NCBI RefSeq assembly: GCF_007971225.1
Contig: NZ_CP042435.1
Location: forward strand, 3,537,501 to 3,601,500
DNA: 64,000 bases
Direction: 5' to 3'
DNA from: Panacibacter ginsenosidivorans
Lineage (GTDB): Bacteria > Bacteroidota > Bacteroidia > Chitinophagales > Chitinophagaceae
The notes below the pieces were generated by a model. The model saw nothing but the letters and a program-made list of their open reading frames with translations. It made no database searches and was not told the DNA's origin. Below, piece by piece: positions 9,173 through 17,409 of this stretch. A program made the translations under genes and the position numbers. The first letter of the stretch is position 1; every line of letters starts with the position of its first letter.

Positions 9173-10126
9173 ATGAAAGTAACCGATCATATACAACAGG
9201 CAAAAGATACATTACTGTCTTTTGAAATTCTGCCGCCACTAAAAGGTAAAAGCATTCAATCTATTTATGATCACCTTGATCCTTTAATGGAATTCAAACC
9301 ATCGTGGATAAATGTTACCTACCACCGAAGCGAAACGGCTTTCAAGAAAAAGGCAGATGGTAATTTTGAAAAAGTGGAAGTGCGTAAAAGGCCCGGCACG
9401 GTTGGTATTTGCGCGGCCATCATGAACCATTACCAGATAGATGCTGTGCCACATATGATCTGCGGCGGGTTTACCATGCGGGAAACAGAAGATGCATTGA
9501 TCGATCTTAATTTTCTAGGCATTGATAATGTGCTGGTGCTGCGTGGAGATGCGGCAAAGAATGAAGCATCCTTCGAACCGGAACCGGGTGGAAACAAATA
9601 TGCGATTGATCTATTAAAACAGGTAGTTCACCTCAATAGCGGGATTTATATTGACGATGATATACGCGATGGTGGCAAAACAAAATTCTGTATTGGTGTA
9701 GCTGGTTATCCTGAAAAACATTTTGAAGCACCCAACCTGGAAATTGATCTGCGTCGTTTAAAAGAAAAAGTTGATGCCGGTGCAGAATATATTATGACGC
9801 AGATGTTTTTTGATAATAATAAATTCTTCGAATTTGTAAATGCATGCCGTGCTAACGATATTCATGTGCCCATAATACCAGGTTTAAAGCCTATAACTAC
9901 CAAAAAGCAATTATCTGTTTTACCACGCATTTTTCATGTTGATATTCCTACCGATCTTTCTACAGAGATTATGAAATGCAAGACTGATGCTGATTGTGAG
10001 ATTGTAGGTACAGAATGGCTGATACAACAGAGCAAAGAACTGAAAGTGTTCGGTGTTCCGGTATTGCATTATTATACATTGGGTAAGCCGAGATTAATAA
10101 GAGATGTTGTAAAAGAAGTTGTTTAA
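9173..10126 (+). CDS. metF: Methylenetetrahydrofolate reductase
   Basis: A 317-residue FAD enzyme that reduces 5,10-methylene- to 5-methyl-tetrahydrofolate, the methyl donor for methionine synthase (present at 39-42.8 kb). Visible blocks are 'SFEILPPLKGKS' (N-terminal strand with the catalytic Glu), 'NVTYH', 'PHMICGG', 'NVLVLRGD', 'GVAGYPEKH' and 'YIMTQMFFDN'. The frame is open upstream to a GTG at 9092, but those 27 codons begin in the repeat element and have low complexity. ATG 9173 gives the normal family start, so I take it. Confidence 0.92.
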   Translation: MKVTDHIQQAKDTLLSFEILPPLKGKSIQSIYDHLDPLMEFKPSWINVTYHRSETAFKKKADGNFEKVEVRKRPGTVGICAAIMNHYQIDAVPHMICGGFTMRETEDALIDLNFLGIDNVLVLRGDAAKNEASFEPEPGGNKYAIDLLKQVVHLNSGIYIDDDIRDGGKTKFCIGVAGYPEKHFEAPNLEIDLRRLKEKVDAGAEYIMTQMFFDNNKFFEFVNACRANDIHVPIIPGLKPITTKKQLSVLPRIFHVDIPTDLSTEIMKCKTDADCEIVGTEWLIQQSKELKVFGVPVLHYYTLGKPRLIRDVVKEVV

Positions 10127-10130
10127 ATAA

Positions 10131-10162
10131 AAAATGCTGAATGGTATCATTCAGCATTTTTA
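10131..10162. terminator. Bidirectional terminator between metF and the TPR gene
   Basis: AAAATGCTGAAT (10131-10142) pairs perfectly with ATTCAGCATTTT (10149-10160). A and T runs on the two sides let it work on both strands, which suits the convergent genes. Confidence 0.9.
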
Positions 10163-10181
10163 TTTATGTCTCATTAATTTT

Positions 10182-10838
10182 TTAACCAGGCATTCTTGAA
10201 ATGTATTTTTCGATTTCTTTTATCTGATCTAATACCTGCTTGGTTTTTGGTTTACAGGCTTTTGCTTTTCTAAAAAAATCTTTTGCAGCCCGGAACTCAC
10301 GTTTATTCATAAAGATCTGGCACATGCTCAGGTAAGCAACTGCTTCACTTTCTTTGTCTGGTATGCCTGCACGAATGGCTGCACGCACATATTGTTCACC
10401 ATTTCTGAAATCACCTTTTTGCAAGGCCATCATGCCAAGCTGTAGCTTATTGGCGCCCTCAGCTTCTGGCATTGCAGCACCTAATGCAGAACTTTTCTTT
10501 AAATGTTTTTCGGCGGTATCAAAATCCTGCGCCATCATTGCAAGGTTACCTTTTACGGTATAATAGGTGGAGCGGATTGGTTTATACAAAAGACCCGGGA
10601 ACCAAATGCTTTTCAATATTTTCTCTACAGCTTCCACATCGCCATTTTCCATAGGTTCCTGTATCAAACGCATAGGGCCAATAAAAAAATGACTGAATAA
10701 ACCAATTACTGCCAGGAAGTATAAAATAAAAGAAGGCCAGAATCCTGCATAAATATTTACAACAATGGCCAATACCAATGCAAGTATACTAAGCTGAAAA
10801 CGATATTTAATAATTATGTTATAAAACTTCATACGCAC
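10182..10838 (-). CDS. Tetratricopeptide-repeat membrane protein
   Basis: A 218-residue protein with two hydrophobic segments near the N-terminus (about residues 12-32 and 33-55), then helical repeats resembling TPRs ('GNLAMMAQDFDTAEKHLKKSSAL', 'LGMMALQKGDFRNGEQYVRAAI', 'LSMCQIFMNKREFRAAKDFFRKA'). TPR domains mediate protein-protein contacts; no catalytic motif is visible and I do not recognise a named family. TATCTTTG on the minus strand (10851-10858) is a clear -7 promoter box close to the start codon. Confidence 0.75.
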   Translation of the reverse strand: MRMKFYNIIIKYRFQLSILALVLAIVVNIYAGFWPSFILYFLAVIGLFSHFFIGPMRLIQEPMENGDVEAVEKILKSIWFPGLLYKPIRSTYYTVKGNLAMMAQDFDTAEKHLKKSSALGAAMPEAEGANKLQLGMMALQKGDFRNGEQYVRAAIRAGIPDKESEAVAYLSMCQIFMNKREFRAAKDFFRKAKACKPKTKQVLDQIKEIEKYISRMPG

Positions 10839-11047
10839 ATTTTAGGAGCGCAAAGATAGGAGAATGTATAATGTGCTGACAGCCGGATTTACCGATAACA
10901 ATTCATGAAAGACAACTGGCTTTTACAATTTTACCAGATAAATGATAAAATGCTCAACAATTACATTCAATCTTTTTATTCAACACATTTGAAAAATGGT
11001 TGAGCCTAATTGTGATTTTTTAAATGCTGGAAAACAATAGAAACTAT

Positions 11048-11055
11048 TATTTTTG
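11048..11055 (+). promoter_or_regulatory. -7 box of the tRNA-Arg gene
   Basis: TATTTTTG matches TAnnTTTG and ends 9 bases before the tRNA. No clean TTTG is seen at the expected distance upstream. Confidence 0.45.
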
Positions 11056-11064
11056 CGCCCTGTT

Positions 11065-11139
11065 GGTCCCGTAGTTCAATGGATAGAATAGAAGTTTCCT
11101 AAACTTTAGATACAAGTTCGATTCTTGTCGGGACTACCA
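11065..11139 (+). tRNA. tRNA-Arg (anticodon CCT)
   Basis: A complete 75-base cloverleaf with encoded CCA. The acceptor GGTCCCG pairs with CGGGACT (one G-T at the first pair). The D stem is GTTC/GAAT, the anticodon stem GAAGT/ACTTT with loop TTCCTAA (anticodon CCT), and the T stem ACAAG/CTTGT with loop TTCGATT. It decodes AGG. Confidence 0.95.
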
Positions 11140-11142
11140 AAC

Positions 11143-11189
11143 AAATTCCCGGATGCATTAATTTTAATAGTGCGACGGGAATTTTTTTT
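11143..11189 (+). terminator. Terminator after tRNA-Arg
   Basis: AAATTCCCG (11143-11151) pairs with CGGGAATTT (11176-11184), followed by a T run. The loop is long (24 bases). Confidence 0.65.
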
Positions 11190-11348
11190 ATCGTAAAGGA
11201 AGGACTTGGAAAAGTTCTAGATTGAAAGGTTATTTTGTGTTTTTATAACTTACCATTTTTTCGCCACCCTTTTCAGAACGAGTTCTTTCCAGGTTTTGAA
11301 TTATCATATGCAGAAAAAATCCACGATCACTATTTCGATGCATATAAT

Positions 11349-11921
11349 TTAAACTCTTAGCAAACCACGGAACCCTCTGGCGGCATAATAAGATTCCGCG
11401 CCGTTGTGATAAACAAAAACAGTATTGTAGCGACGATCACAAAAAACAGCACCACCAAGCTTTCTAATATCAGCAGGCGTCTTTACCCAGCTCGATGTTT
11501 TTGTATCAAATGCGCCAAGCTGTTGTAGTTCCCGGTATTGTTCTTCCGTTAAAAGCTCAATCCCCATCTCAGCAGCCATATTCACGGCGCTATCTGCAGG
11601 TTTATGTTCTTTCCTTTTTTCCAGCGCATCATGGTCGTAACAGAGGCTTCGGCGTTCTTTGGGGCTTTCCGGTGAGCAATCATAGAAAATATATTCACCT
11701 GTCTTTTTATCAAAACCTACAACATCAGGTTCTCCACCTGTTTCTTCCATTGCATTGAGCGACCACAGTTTTGCCGGATTAGCTTCCAGTTTTGCCTGAA
11801 TTTTATCCCATTCAAAACCCTTATGGCGTTTCAGGTTTTTATCAAAACGGGTTTTCAATACTTTAATTAATTCATTGCATTGTTGGGGTGACAACTTCTT
11901 TTTAATATTATTCTTGTTCAT
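11349..11921 (-). CDS. DUF4256 domain-containing protein
   Basis: A 190-residue soluble protein beginning 'MNKNNIKKKLSPQQ'. 'LEANPAKLWSLNAMEETGGEPDVV', 'FYDCSPESPKERRSLCYD' and 'AVFCDRRYNTVFVYHNGAESYY' follow the DUF4256 pattern throughout. The frame continues to an ATG at 11960, but the added 13 residues do not look like part of the family. Function unknown. Confidence 0.85.
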   Translation of the reverse strand: MNKNNIKKKLSPQQCNELIKVLKTRFDKNLKRHKGFEWDKIQAKLEANPAKLWSLNAMEETGGEPDVVGFDKKTGEYIFYDCSPESPKERRSLCYDHDALEKRKEHKPADSAVNMAAEMGIELLTEEQYRELQQLGAFDTKTSSWVKTPADIRKLGGAVFCDRRYNTVFVYHNGAESYYAARGFRGLLRV

Positions 11922-12018
11922 ACTTTTATTATCGTTAGTGAAGTGTATTTTATAGATCAAGAAATTATTTTAAATATTTCTTTTTAATTCCAGCTAAGGT
12001 TTTTCATAGCATCACCTG

Positions 12019-12028
12019 TTGCGTCGCA
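12019..12028 (+). repeat. Partial A-type repeat end left of the YdeI-like gene
   Basis: TTGCGTCGCA with the outer flank TTTTTCATAGCATCACCTG. The inner part (after position 10) is diverged. The outer flank matches those at 42.81 and 56.45 kb. Confidence 0.65.
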
Positions 12029-12217
12029 AGCACTTCATCGTTTAGCTTTCTTAGCATCAATATAATTGCATTAATAAAAATACACACTGTTTAATGCTTA
12101 ATCCGAAAGATGAATATAGCGCAATGCAATGAAGTTTAATTAAAGAACAAAAATTGAGAAACAAATTATTTATTCAATTTAGTTAGTAAAATTATTTTTC
12201 AAATATTTTACCTGAAA

Positions 12218-12796
12218 CTAATCACTTAGGCCTTTTCCATTGAGAATCTGTGGTATATATTTTTCAATTCTTGACTCACGTGTTTTGGATTGTTTGGGTT
12301 GAGAGAAATAAAAAATATATCCTCTTTGTCGCCCAGGTGTTAATGCATTAAAAGCTTTTTTCAATGCAGCGTTCTTTTCCAGTTTGTTTTGAAGTTCTTC
12401 AGGAATTTTGAAATCTGATGTATTTTTTAGTTTTACTTTCAAGCCGGCTCTTTCCACTTCTATAGCTTCATATATATAGGCTTTCAGCATTTTTTCCATC
12501 TTAACTATTTCCCGCACATTGGTAAACCTAATTTGTCTTGCAGACTGTACATTCTCTGTTTGTTGGATAAGGATACCATTGGCATCATTTAGCAATGCAC
12601 CTTTGAAAAATAAGTAAGCACAGTATTCTTTAAAGACATGTATTAAAACAATGTTATTGCCAGTGAACGTGTAGCATGGGCAACCCCATTTTAACTCTTC
12701 CTCAAGCCCGCAATCAAGAGCGATTGTTCTTAATTGTTCAATTTCCTTCTGCCACTTTTTTTCTTTATCAAAATAGAAATCAACTTTAGGATTCAT
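12218..12796 (-). CDS. YdeI/OmpD-associated family protein with DUF1801 domain
   Basis: A 192-residue protein starting 'MNPKVDFYFDKEKKW'. The N-terminal half resembles the DUF1801 fold ('LKWGCPCYTFTGNNIVLIHVFKEYCAYLFFKGALL'). The C-terminal 60 residues carry the YdeI signature 'IPEELQNKLEKNAALKKAFNALTPGRQRGYIFYFSQPKQSKTRESRIEKYIPQILNGKG' pattern (helix, then PGRQRGY, then a basic tail). Members are described as bacteriocin-protection or stress proteins, with weak functional evidence. It lies alone between two inward-facing repeat ends. Confidence 0.85.
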   Translation of the reverse strand: MNPKVDFYFDKEKKWQKEIEQLRTIALDCGLEEELKWGCPCYTFTGNNIVLIHVFKEYCAYLFFKGALLNDANGILIQQTENVQSARQIRFTNVREIVKMEKMLKAYIYEAIEVERAGLKVKLKNTSDFKIPEELQNKLEKNAALKKAFNALTPGRQRGYIFYFSQPKQSKTRESRIEKYIPQILNGKGLSD

Positions 12797-12838
12797 ACGT
12801 AAACATATTTTTATAAACATCTGAAATGAAAACTAAAT

Positions 12839-12857
12839 GTACAAGTGAGTGACACAA
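12839..12857 (-). repeat. B'-type repeat core right of the YdeI-like gene
   Basis: GTACAAGTGAGTGACACAA, exact. The outer flank CAGGCGATGCCATGAAAA is the inverse of the flank at other ends. Confidence 0.85.
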
Positions 12858-12948
12858 CAGGCGATGCCATGAAAAGCCACCGATGAAAACAAATAATAAA
12901 TACGGCATTCACCGAATGCTAAAAAAAATACCTGTATAAAAAAATAAT

Positions 12949-13341
12949 TTAAACAGTTTTTAAAATAATCTTTCTACCGGCAGGCCTTAAATACCAGGAT
13001 ACCACCGTAAGGGCTAAAAGTAACAAAGCAGGTAATATTTCTTTCACAGAATCACCCAGGGCAATATGTGAAAATATAGCCCCGGACATAATGAAGAAAA
13101 AACCTGCATAGGCCCACTCTTTTAATAAAGGAAATTTAGGAATAAGAACTGCTACAACTCCTAAAATTTTCCAGGCGCCCAACAATGTGAGCAAATAAAC
13201 AGGATAACCCAAATGTGCAATCATGTCTGCGCCGCCTTGTCCCTCTTTCGCTTTGCATAACTGAACTGCAGCTGTGGATACCATTCCTAACGCCAGCCAG
13301 ATGGTAGCTATCCAATAGATGATCTTATTTCTCTTTGCCAC
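12949..13341 (-). CDS. DoxX-like membrane protein
   Basis: A 130-residue protein with four hydrophobic segments and the DoxX-like core 'HLGYPVYLLTLLGAWKILGVVAVLIPKFPLLKEWAYAGFFF' pattern. It is the last gene of a three-gene operon with an ArsR regulator and an AHSA1 protein, separated from the latter by 6 bases. This trio recurs in Bacteroidota. DoxX relatives are linked to quinone or redox functions in some species, but the role here is unknown. Confidence 0.85.
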   Translation of the reverse strand: MAKRNKIIYWIATIWLALGMVSTAAVQLCKAKEGQGGADMIAHLGYPVYLLTLLGAWKILGVVAVLIPKFPLLKEWAYAGFFFIMSGAIFSHIALGDSVKEILPALLLLALTVVSWYLRPAGRKIILKTV

Positions 13342-13347
13342 AGTATG

Positions 13348-13812
13348 TTATTTTAGTTTATTTAAAATGTTTTGAATCCTGTTATGCGCCATATTAATGC
13401 CTTGCGCAAAAGGCAATTTTAATACCTGCTCTCTTTGTGCAACTGATTCATATATCACGTGCATGGTGAGCTTGCTTTTATCGTCGGTTAGTTGTTCAAA
13501 TTCATAGATCTCAAGTTGAACGCCCATTGGCGTATTTTCCATTTCAAACGTTCGGATTATCTTCTTGTTGGGGATAAACTCATGTATTACGCCATTAAAC
13601 CCATGCTTGTTTCCTTTTGGATCGGTTGTTTCAAATTGATAGCTGCCCTGTTTTTTGCTTTCAAGCTTTAGCACTTTTGTTCCCATCCATTGTTCAACGA
13701 TGTCTGGATCTTCATACGCTTTAAACAATAATTCCAATGGTAGCTCAAATTCCCTTGTTATCAGAAAATCCTGTCTGCCATCTTCTGCATTGATCTTTGT
13801 TTTTTGTTCCAT
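13348..13812 (-). CDS. SRPBCC (AHSA1-type) protein
   Basis: A 154-residue START/SRPBCC-fold protein with 'ITREFELPLELLFKAYEDPDIVEQWMG' at the N-terminus, a central 'FNGVIHEFIPNKKIIRTFEME' and the closing helix 'FAQGINMAHNRIQNILNKL'. The fold binds hydrophobic ligands. Seven bases separate it from the ArsR gene upstream, so they are cotranscribed. The ligand is unknown. Confidence 0.88.
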   Translation of the reverse strand: MEQKTKINAEDGRQDFLITREFELPLELLFKAYEDPDIVEQWMGTKVLKLESKKQGSYQFETTDPKGNKHGFNGVIHEFIPNKKIIRTFEMENTPMGVQLEIYEFEQLTDDKSKLTMHVIYESVAQREQVLKLPFAQGINMAHNRIQNILNKLK

Positions 13813-13819
13813 AATGGTT

Positions 13820-14143
13820 TTATTTTTTGGCTTTATATTTTTTCATTACCGCTTCAAGCGTATTAAATCGGTCATCCCACATTTTACGGAATGGCTCAAT
13901 AAAGTCCGACACTTCTTTCATTTTTTTTGCATTGATGTAATAGAAAATTTCTCTGCCGTTTTGCTGCTGTTCAAGTAATTCGCATTCTGTAAGTATTTGT
14001 AAATGTTTGGAAACTGTAGGTCGTGCGGTGTCGAAATTTGCAGCTATTGCACCTGCTGTCATTGACTGTGTTGCAACTAACAGCAGTATTGCCCTTCTTG
14101 TGGGATCTGCTATGGCTTGAAATACGTCTCGTCTAAGATTCAT
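13820..14143 (-). CDS. ArsR-family transcriptional regulator
   Basis: A 107-residue winged-helix repressor: '[20 protein letters not shown]', recognition helix '[32 protein letters not shown]'. There is no CxC metal motif, so it belongs to the non-metal SRPBCC-linked subgroup. It leads an operon with the AHSA1 and DoxX-like genes. Its promoter contains two copies of a 16-base imperfect palindrome (14148-14163 and 14174-14189), which strongly suggests that it represses its own operon. Confidence 0.9.
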   Translation of the reverse strand: MNLRRDVFQAIADPTRRAILLLVATQSMTAGAIAANFDTARPTVSKHLQILTECELLEQQQNGREIFYYINAKKMKEVSDFIEPFRKMWDDRFNTLEAVMKKYKAKK

Positions 14144-14147
14144 TTAT

Positions 14148-14194
14148 GTAGCTATTTGACTACAAATTTAAATGTAGCTATTTAACTACGCAAA
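14148..14194 (-). promoter_or_regulatory. ArsR operon promoter with paired operators
   Basis: On the minus strand TTTG (14191-14194) and TAAATTTG (14163-14170) are 20 bases apart, an ideal Bacteroidota promoter. GTAGCTATTTGACTAC (14148-14163) and GTAGCTATTTAACTAC (14174-14189) are near-identical direct copies 26 bases apart, each with GTAG/CTAC ends. One fills the spacer and the other covers the start site. Confidence 0.75.
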
Positions 14195-14249
14195 TTTTTC
14201 TGCTATTTTTTTCACTTATTTTCAGACAAAGATTCCAGTAAATGCATCG

Positions 14250-14260
14250 TTGCGTGGTAC
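14250..14260 (+). repeat. Degenerate A-type repeat end left of mnmD
   Basis: TTGCGTGGTAC preceded by ATGCATCG. It looks like an A end in which about eight inner bases are lost (TTGCGT...GTAC). It is recognisable mainly because a B' end lies on the other side of mnmD. Confidence 0.4.
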
Positions 14261-14290
14261 TAAATTGCTGACATAAGCAGGTTATTAAAG

Positions 14291-14962
14291 TCAGGCTTTT
14301 TTAATGGCCTTAATCATTTCTCTTTTTTTCGCAGGACCTTTTAATTTTTCCACCAAAAAACCAGCGGCTTGCATAGCCCTTCTTACATCGCCTTTGCTGG
14401 AGTAAGTAACCAAAATGCCGTTTGGAGCTAAACTGGAAAATAATCTTTCGAATATTTCCTGTGTCCACAATTCTGGTTGAACAACAGGATCAAATGCATC
14501 GAAATAAATAAGATCAAATAACTGATCTGTTGAGAAACATGATAGCGATGTTTTTGACTTACACAATGTAAATAGGGTATGAATATTTGCCTGTTCCTCC
14601 CATTTACAATTATGCATTGCGATAAAATACGATTGAAGGGATGGATCATTCAACAAGATTGTATAATCAAGATTTTCATAAATAAGTGCTTCCAGTGGAA
14701 ATAACTCAATTGTGGAGTAATGAATTTTCTGCTGTTTTTGTATTGATTGTTGTAGTGTTAATATAGCATTTAGCCCTGTACCAAAACCCACTTCAAAAAT
14801 ATGTATCGTTTCTTTTGTATTGAATAATGGTAGTAGCCCTGCATTAATAAATACATGTATACTTTCCTGCAATGCGCCATGTTTGCTGTGATAGCTAAGT
14901 TGCAAATCCGGAACAACAATTGTTGGCGACCCGTCTTCTGTTTGCTGAATTACTCTTTGCAT
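14291..14962 (-). CDS. mnmD: tRNA (mnm5s2U34) methyltransferase MnmD
   Basis: A 223-residue SAM-dependent methyltransferase of the MnmC N-domain (DUF752) family, which completes the mnm5 modification at wobble uridine 34 of tRNA. Motif I is 'FEVGFGTGLNAIL' (about residues 62-74). Later 'LIYFDAFDPVVQPELWTQEIFERLFSSLAPNGILVTYSSKGDVRRAMQAAGF' pattern elements and the terminal 'GPAKKREM' are conserved. There is no FAD-oxidase domain, so this is the stand-alone MnmD form common in Bacteroidota. Confidence 0.9.
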   Translation of the reverse strand: MQRVIQQTEDGSPTIVVPDLQLSYHSKHGALQESIHVFINAGLLPLFNTKETIHIFEVGFGTGLNAILTLQQSIQKQQKIHYSTIELFPLEALIYENLDYTILLNDPSLQSYFIAMHNCKWEEQANIHTLFTLCKSKTSLSCFSTDQLFDLIYFDAFDPVVQPELWTQEIFERLFSSLAPNGILVTYSSKGDVRRAMQAAGFLVEKLKGPAKKREMIKAIKKA

Positions 14963-15016
14963 AGAAGAGCTTTTATTCTAGTGAAAATGCTAAGCTTGCT
15001 GAAAAAAGTTCTGAAC

Positions 15017-15035
15017 GTACAAGTGAGTGACACAA
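15017..15035 (-). repeat. B'-type repeat core right of mnmD
   Basis: GTACAAGTGAGTGACACAA, exact, with the inner GTTCTGAAC on its left as in other B ends. Its outer flank is TAGAAGCATAATAGTAGTAA. Confidence 0.85.
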
Positions 15036-15079
15036 TAGAAGCATAATAGTAGTAATGCAGCCTGCGCAAAAATAATTTA

Positions 15080-15451
15080 TTAATACTGGCCCGTACTTAA
15101 TAATACAAGTGTGCAAGCTTCGATTGGCTGTATGCCTTGCTGTGTGGCAATTGCAGCAAGCTCATCATTCTCTGCACCAGGATTGAAGATTATTCGTTTG
15201 GGATGTAAGGAGAGTATATAATCGTAATATTCTTTTTGATTGTTTGGATTGAGATAAAGTGTTACTGTATCTACATCATTCACCGGCGGATGTTCTGCAA
15301 TGATATTTATATCGGCAACTTTGCCGGCTTTTCTACCAATAGCAACCACAGGATGTTCCTTTGCACGCAAACGGTTAATGGCAAGATAGCTATACCGCCC
15401 TGGATTTTCTGACGCGCCTAATACCAATGTTTTCTTATGTTGCATGAACAA
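15080..15451 (-). CDS. CoA-binding domain protein
   Basis: A 123-residue Rossmann-fold protein of the YccU/CoA-binding family: 'TLVLGASENPGRYSYLAINRL' at the N-terminus and 'RIIFNPGAENDELAAIATQQGIQPIEACTLVLLSTGQY' pattern at the end. The likely initiator is the second Met (MQHKKT), two residues in. The family binds CoA in crystal structures but its physiological role is unclear. Confidence 0.85.
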   Translation of the reverse strand: MFMQHKKTLVLGASENPGRYSYLAINRLRAKEHPVVAIGRKAGKVADINIIAEHPPVNDVDTVTLYLNPNNQKEYYDYILSLHPKRIIFNPGAENDELAAIATQQGIQPIEACTLVLLSTGQY

Positions 15452-15501
15452 GAAGTTTATGTAAAATTAAGGGGATGTATTATACTCTTCTGTTACAATA
15501 G

Positions 15502-16473
15502 CTACAAATGGTATCTTTTGCGCGGAAGGTTTGCTATAATATTTTCGAATGCTTCATCAATGTTATTATATTTGAAAGCAAAGCCATTTTGAAGCAATTT
15601 TGCAGGTAAGACCCAACGACTTTTTAATAATAATTCTGTTTCTGTTCCTATTAACGTAGCGCCAATCTTCAACAATAATTTTCCGGCTGGAAAACCAATA
15701 CTATTGCCCGTTTTTTTTCTCAAGCTACGCATGAATGTTTCATTAGTTACAGGATTTGGACTGCATACATTGAAAATACCTTCAAGTTCAGAATGTTGCG
15801 ATATAAAATTAATTGCCCTGCAAATGTCTTCTATATGCACCCAGCTGTACATTTGTTTGCCATTGCCTTGTTTACCACCAAGACCAAACTTGCAAAGATT
15901 AATATATGGAATCATAACACCACCGTCGGCAAGTGTAACTGCCATTCGTAGGGTGACTTTACGAGTAAAGGGTGTTTGCTGATCAAAGAAAGTTTTTTCC
16001 CAAAGTTTGCAAACCTGCACGCTGAAGTCATTTTGGATTTCGCCATTATATTCATCCTGCGGCCTATCTGTTGCATGCCGGTATATGGTTGCTGATGCTG
16101 CATTGATCCAAAGTTTTGGGGGCATGACACATTTTTTTATTGCTTCACCAAGCGCTTTGGTAGTTTTAGTGCGGCTATCAAATATTTCTTTCTTATTGGT
16201 TTCAGTGTATCTGCAGTTAACTAATTTGCCTGCCAGATTTATTATTATATCGCTACTTTCAATTTCTTTGCACCAATCACCATTATCTTCCCCATTCCAT
16301 TGAACTAAACGAATATTACTTTTCAGATTATCTGCTATACAAAAATCTTTAAAAGCATTGTTGATACTGGTACTAATGTTTCTTGTTAAGATAACAACCT
16401 CGTTTTTTTCGCCAAAATATTCAGCTACATAGCGTCCTATAAAACCTGTACCTCCTGCAATAATTATTTTCAT
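15502..16473 (-). CDS. TIGR01777 family NAD(P)-dependent sugar-epimerase-like protein
   Basis: A 323-residue extended SDR protein (YfcH-like). The N-terminal dinucleotide loop is 'IIAGGTGFIGRYV' (residues 4-16). 'IINLAGKLVNCRYT' and 'LWINAASATIYRH' fit the family. The C-terminal DUF1731-like end includes 'RSRWVLPAKLLQNGF'-type residues. It is last in a minus-strand row after two small membrane-protein genes and a GbsR-type regulator. Substrate unknown. Confidence 0.88.
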   Translation of the reverse strand: MKIIIAGGTGFIGRYVAEYFGEKNEVVILTRNISTSINNAFKDFCIADNLKSNIRLVQWNGEDNGDWCKEIESSDIIINLAGKLVNCRYTETNKKEIFDSRTKTTKALGEAIKKCVMPPKLWINAASATIYRHATDRPQDEYNGEIQNDFSVQVCKLWEKTFFDQQTPFTRKVTLRMAVTLADGGVMIPYINLCKFGLGGKQGNGKQMYSWVHIEDICRAINFISQHSELEGIFNVCSPNPVTNETFMRSLRKKTGNSIGFPAGKLLLKIGATLIGTETELLLKSRWVLPAKLLQNGFAFKYNNIDEAFENIIANLPRKRYHL

Positions 16474-16480
16474 GGTTTAA

Positions 16481-16921
16481 TTATTTATTCAAATATCCAG
16501 ACAAGTTGGATACGAAAAGTCCAACAAAGATCAGGCAGAATGAAACGAACATTGTATTCATCAGCACTTCACCAACCTTAAAGAAGGGTTTCCTTGGTAT
16601 TTGATACATCGGATAATAACTGAATTGTGTTATTAACTTTCCTGTCCAGTATGCTGCAATAAGACCTGTTAACGCAACCGCTAAACCTGTTTTGTTTTTG
16701 AGTTCTTCTGTAAACAAGACTGAGATGAGGCCGAAAGAAAAATTTAGACCTTGAATATAACGACCATATGTTTTAGCAATTTCCTGATTAAGAGGTTTTA
16801 GTTTTTTTATGTCGTTGTACCAATCAAAAACTTTATGTCTTATATATGGATAAATAAATGCAGTGAACATTTGCCCGGCTGCACCGAGCAGAATGAGCCA
16901 GTTGGGTATTTCGAATTTCAT
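16481..16921 (-). CDS. Small integral membrane protein, unknown
   Basis: A 146-residue protein with about four hydrophobic segments and a conserved-looking 'QFSYYPMYQIPRKPFFKVGE' loop. I do not recognise a family. It lies 7 bases upstream of the TIGR01777 gene on the same strand, so the two are almost certainly cotranscribed. Confidence 0.75.
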   Translation of the reverse strand: MKFEIPNWLILLGAAGQMFTAFIYPYIRHKVFDWYNDIKKLKPLNQEIAKTYGRYIQGLNFSFGLISVLFTEELKNKTGLAVALTGLIAAYWTGKLITQFSYYPMYQIPRKPFFKVGEVLMNTMFVSFCLIFVGLFVSNLSGYLNK

Positions 16922-16962
16922 AGTCGTAAGTTTTAAGAATAAAATAGTGCAGTACCCGATTT

Positions 16963-17331
16963 TTATTTAAGCATTGACAATGGTCTCTTACTATAAATAA
17001 ATGTTTCCCTGTAACACATTCCTGTATAATATGCCGCCATAAATGGCGCAGCAAAAAGCATTGGGACAAACACAATTCCTGTTACATATACTAGCGGCGT
17101 TAATACCATGCAGGCAACAATTATATAAGTTATATTTTGATAGATACGTCTTGCAGAACCCTTATATGTAAAGCTTTCTGTAAATTCATGCACCAACATA
17201 CTTATGAATTGCCGGCCCCCAATAATAAAATAGCCATAATAGAAATCCATAGTACCTGTAACAATGAGCATCGTGCAAACTATTATTGGCAGCAGTTGCA
17301 GCCAACAATCAAACTGTTTAAAATTTTTCAT
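16963..17331 (-). CDS. Small integral membrane protein, unknown
   Basis: A 122-residue protein with three or four hydrophobic segments ('LLPIIVCTMLIVTGTM', 'ITYIIVACMVLTPLVYV', 'FVPMLFAAPFMAAYYTG'). No family recognised. It is 41 bases upstream of the other small membrane protein and probably in the same transcript. A hairpin at 17382-17400 separates it from the regulator gene. Confidence 0.7.
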   Translation of the reverse strand: MKNFKQFDCWLQLLPIIVCTMLIVTGTMDFYYGYFIIGGRQFISMLVHEFTESFTYKGSARRIYQNITYIIVACMVLTPLVYVTGIVFVPMLFAAPFMAAYYTGMCYRETFIYSKRPLSMLK

Positions 17332-17381
17332 ACTGTATATTTTATAATTTCAGTAAAAATTGAAAATAAAATATTTTAATA

Positions 17382-17400
17382 AAGCCGGTATAACCGGCTT
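17382..17400 (-). terminator. Hairpin after the GbsR-type gene
   Basis: AAGCCGGT (17382-17389) and ACCGGCTT (17393-17400) form a tight stem. On the minus strand it is followed by TTATTAAAATATTTT. It may end or weaken transcription between the regulator and the membrane-protein genes. Confidence 0.6.
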
Positions 17401-17409
17401 ACATATGGG

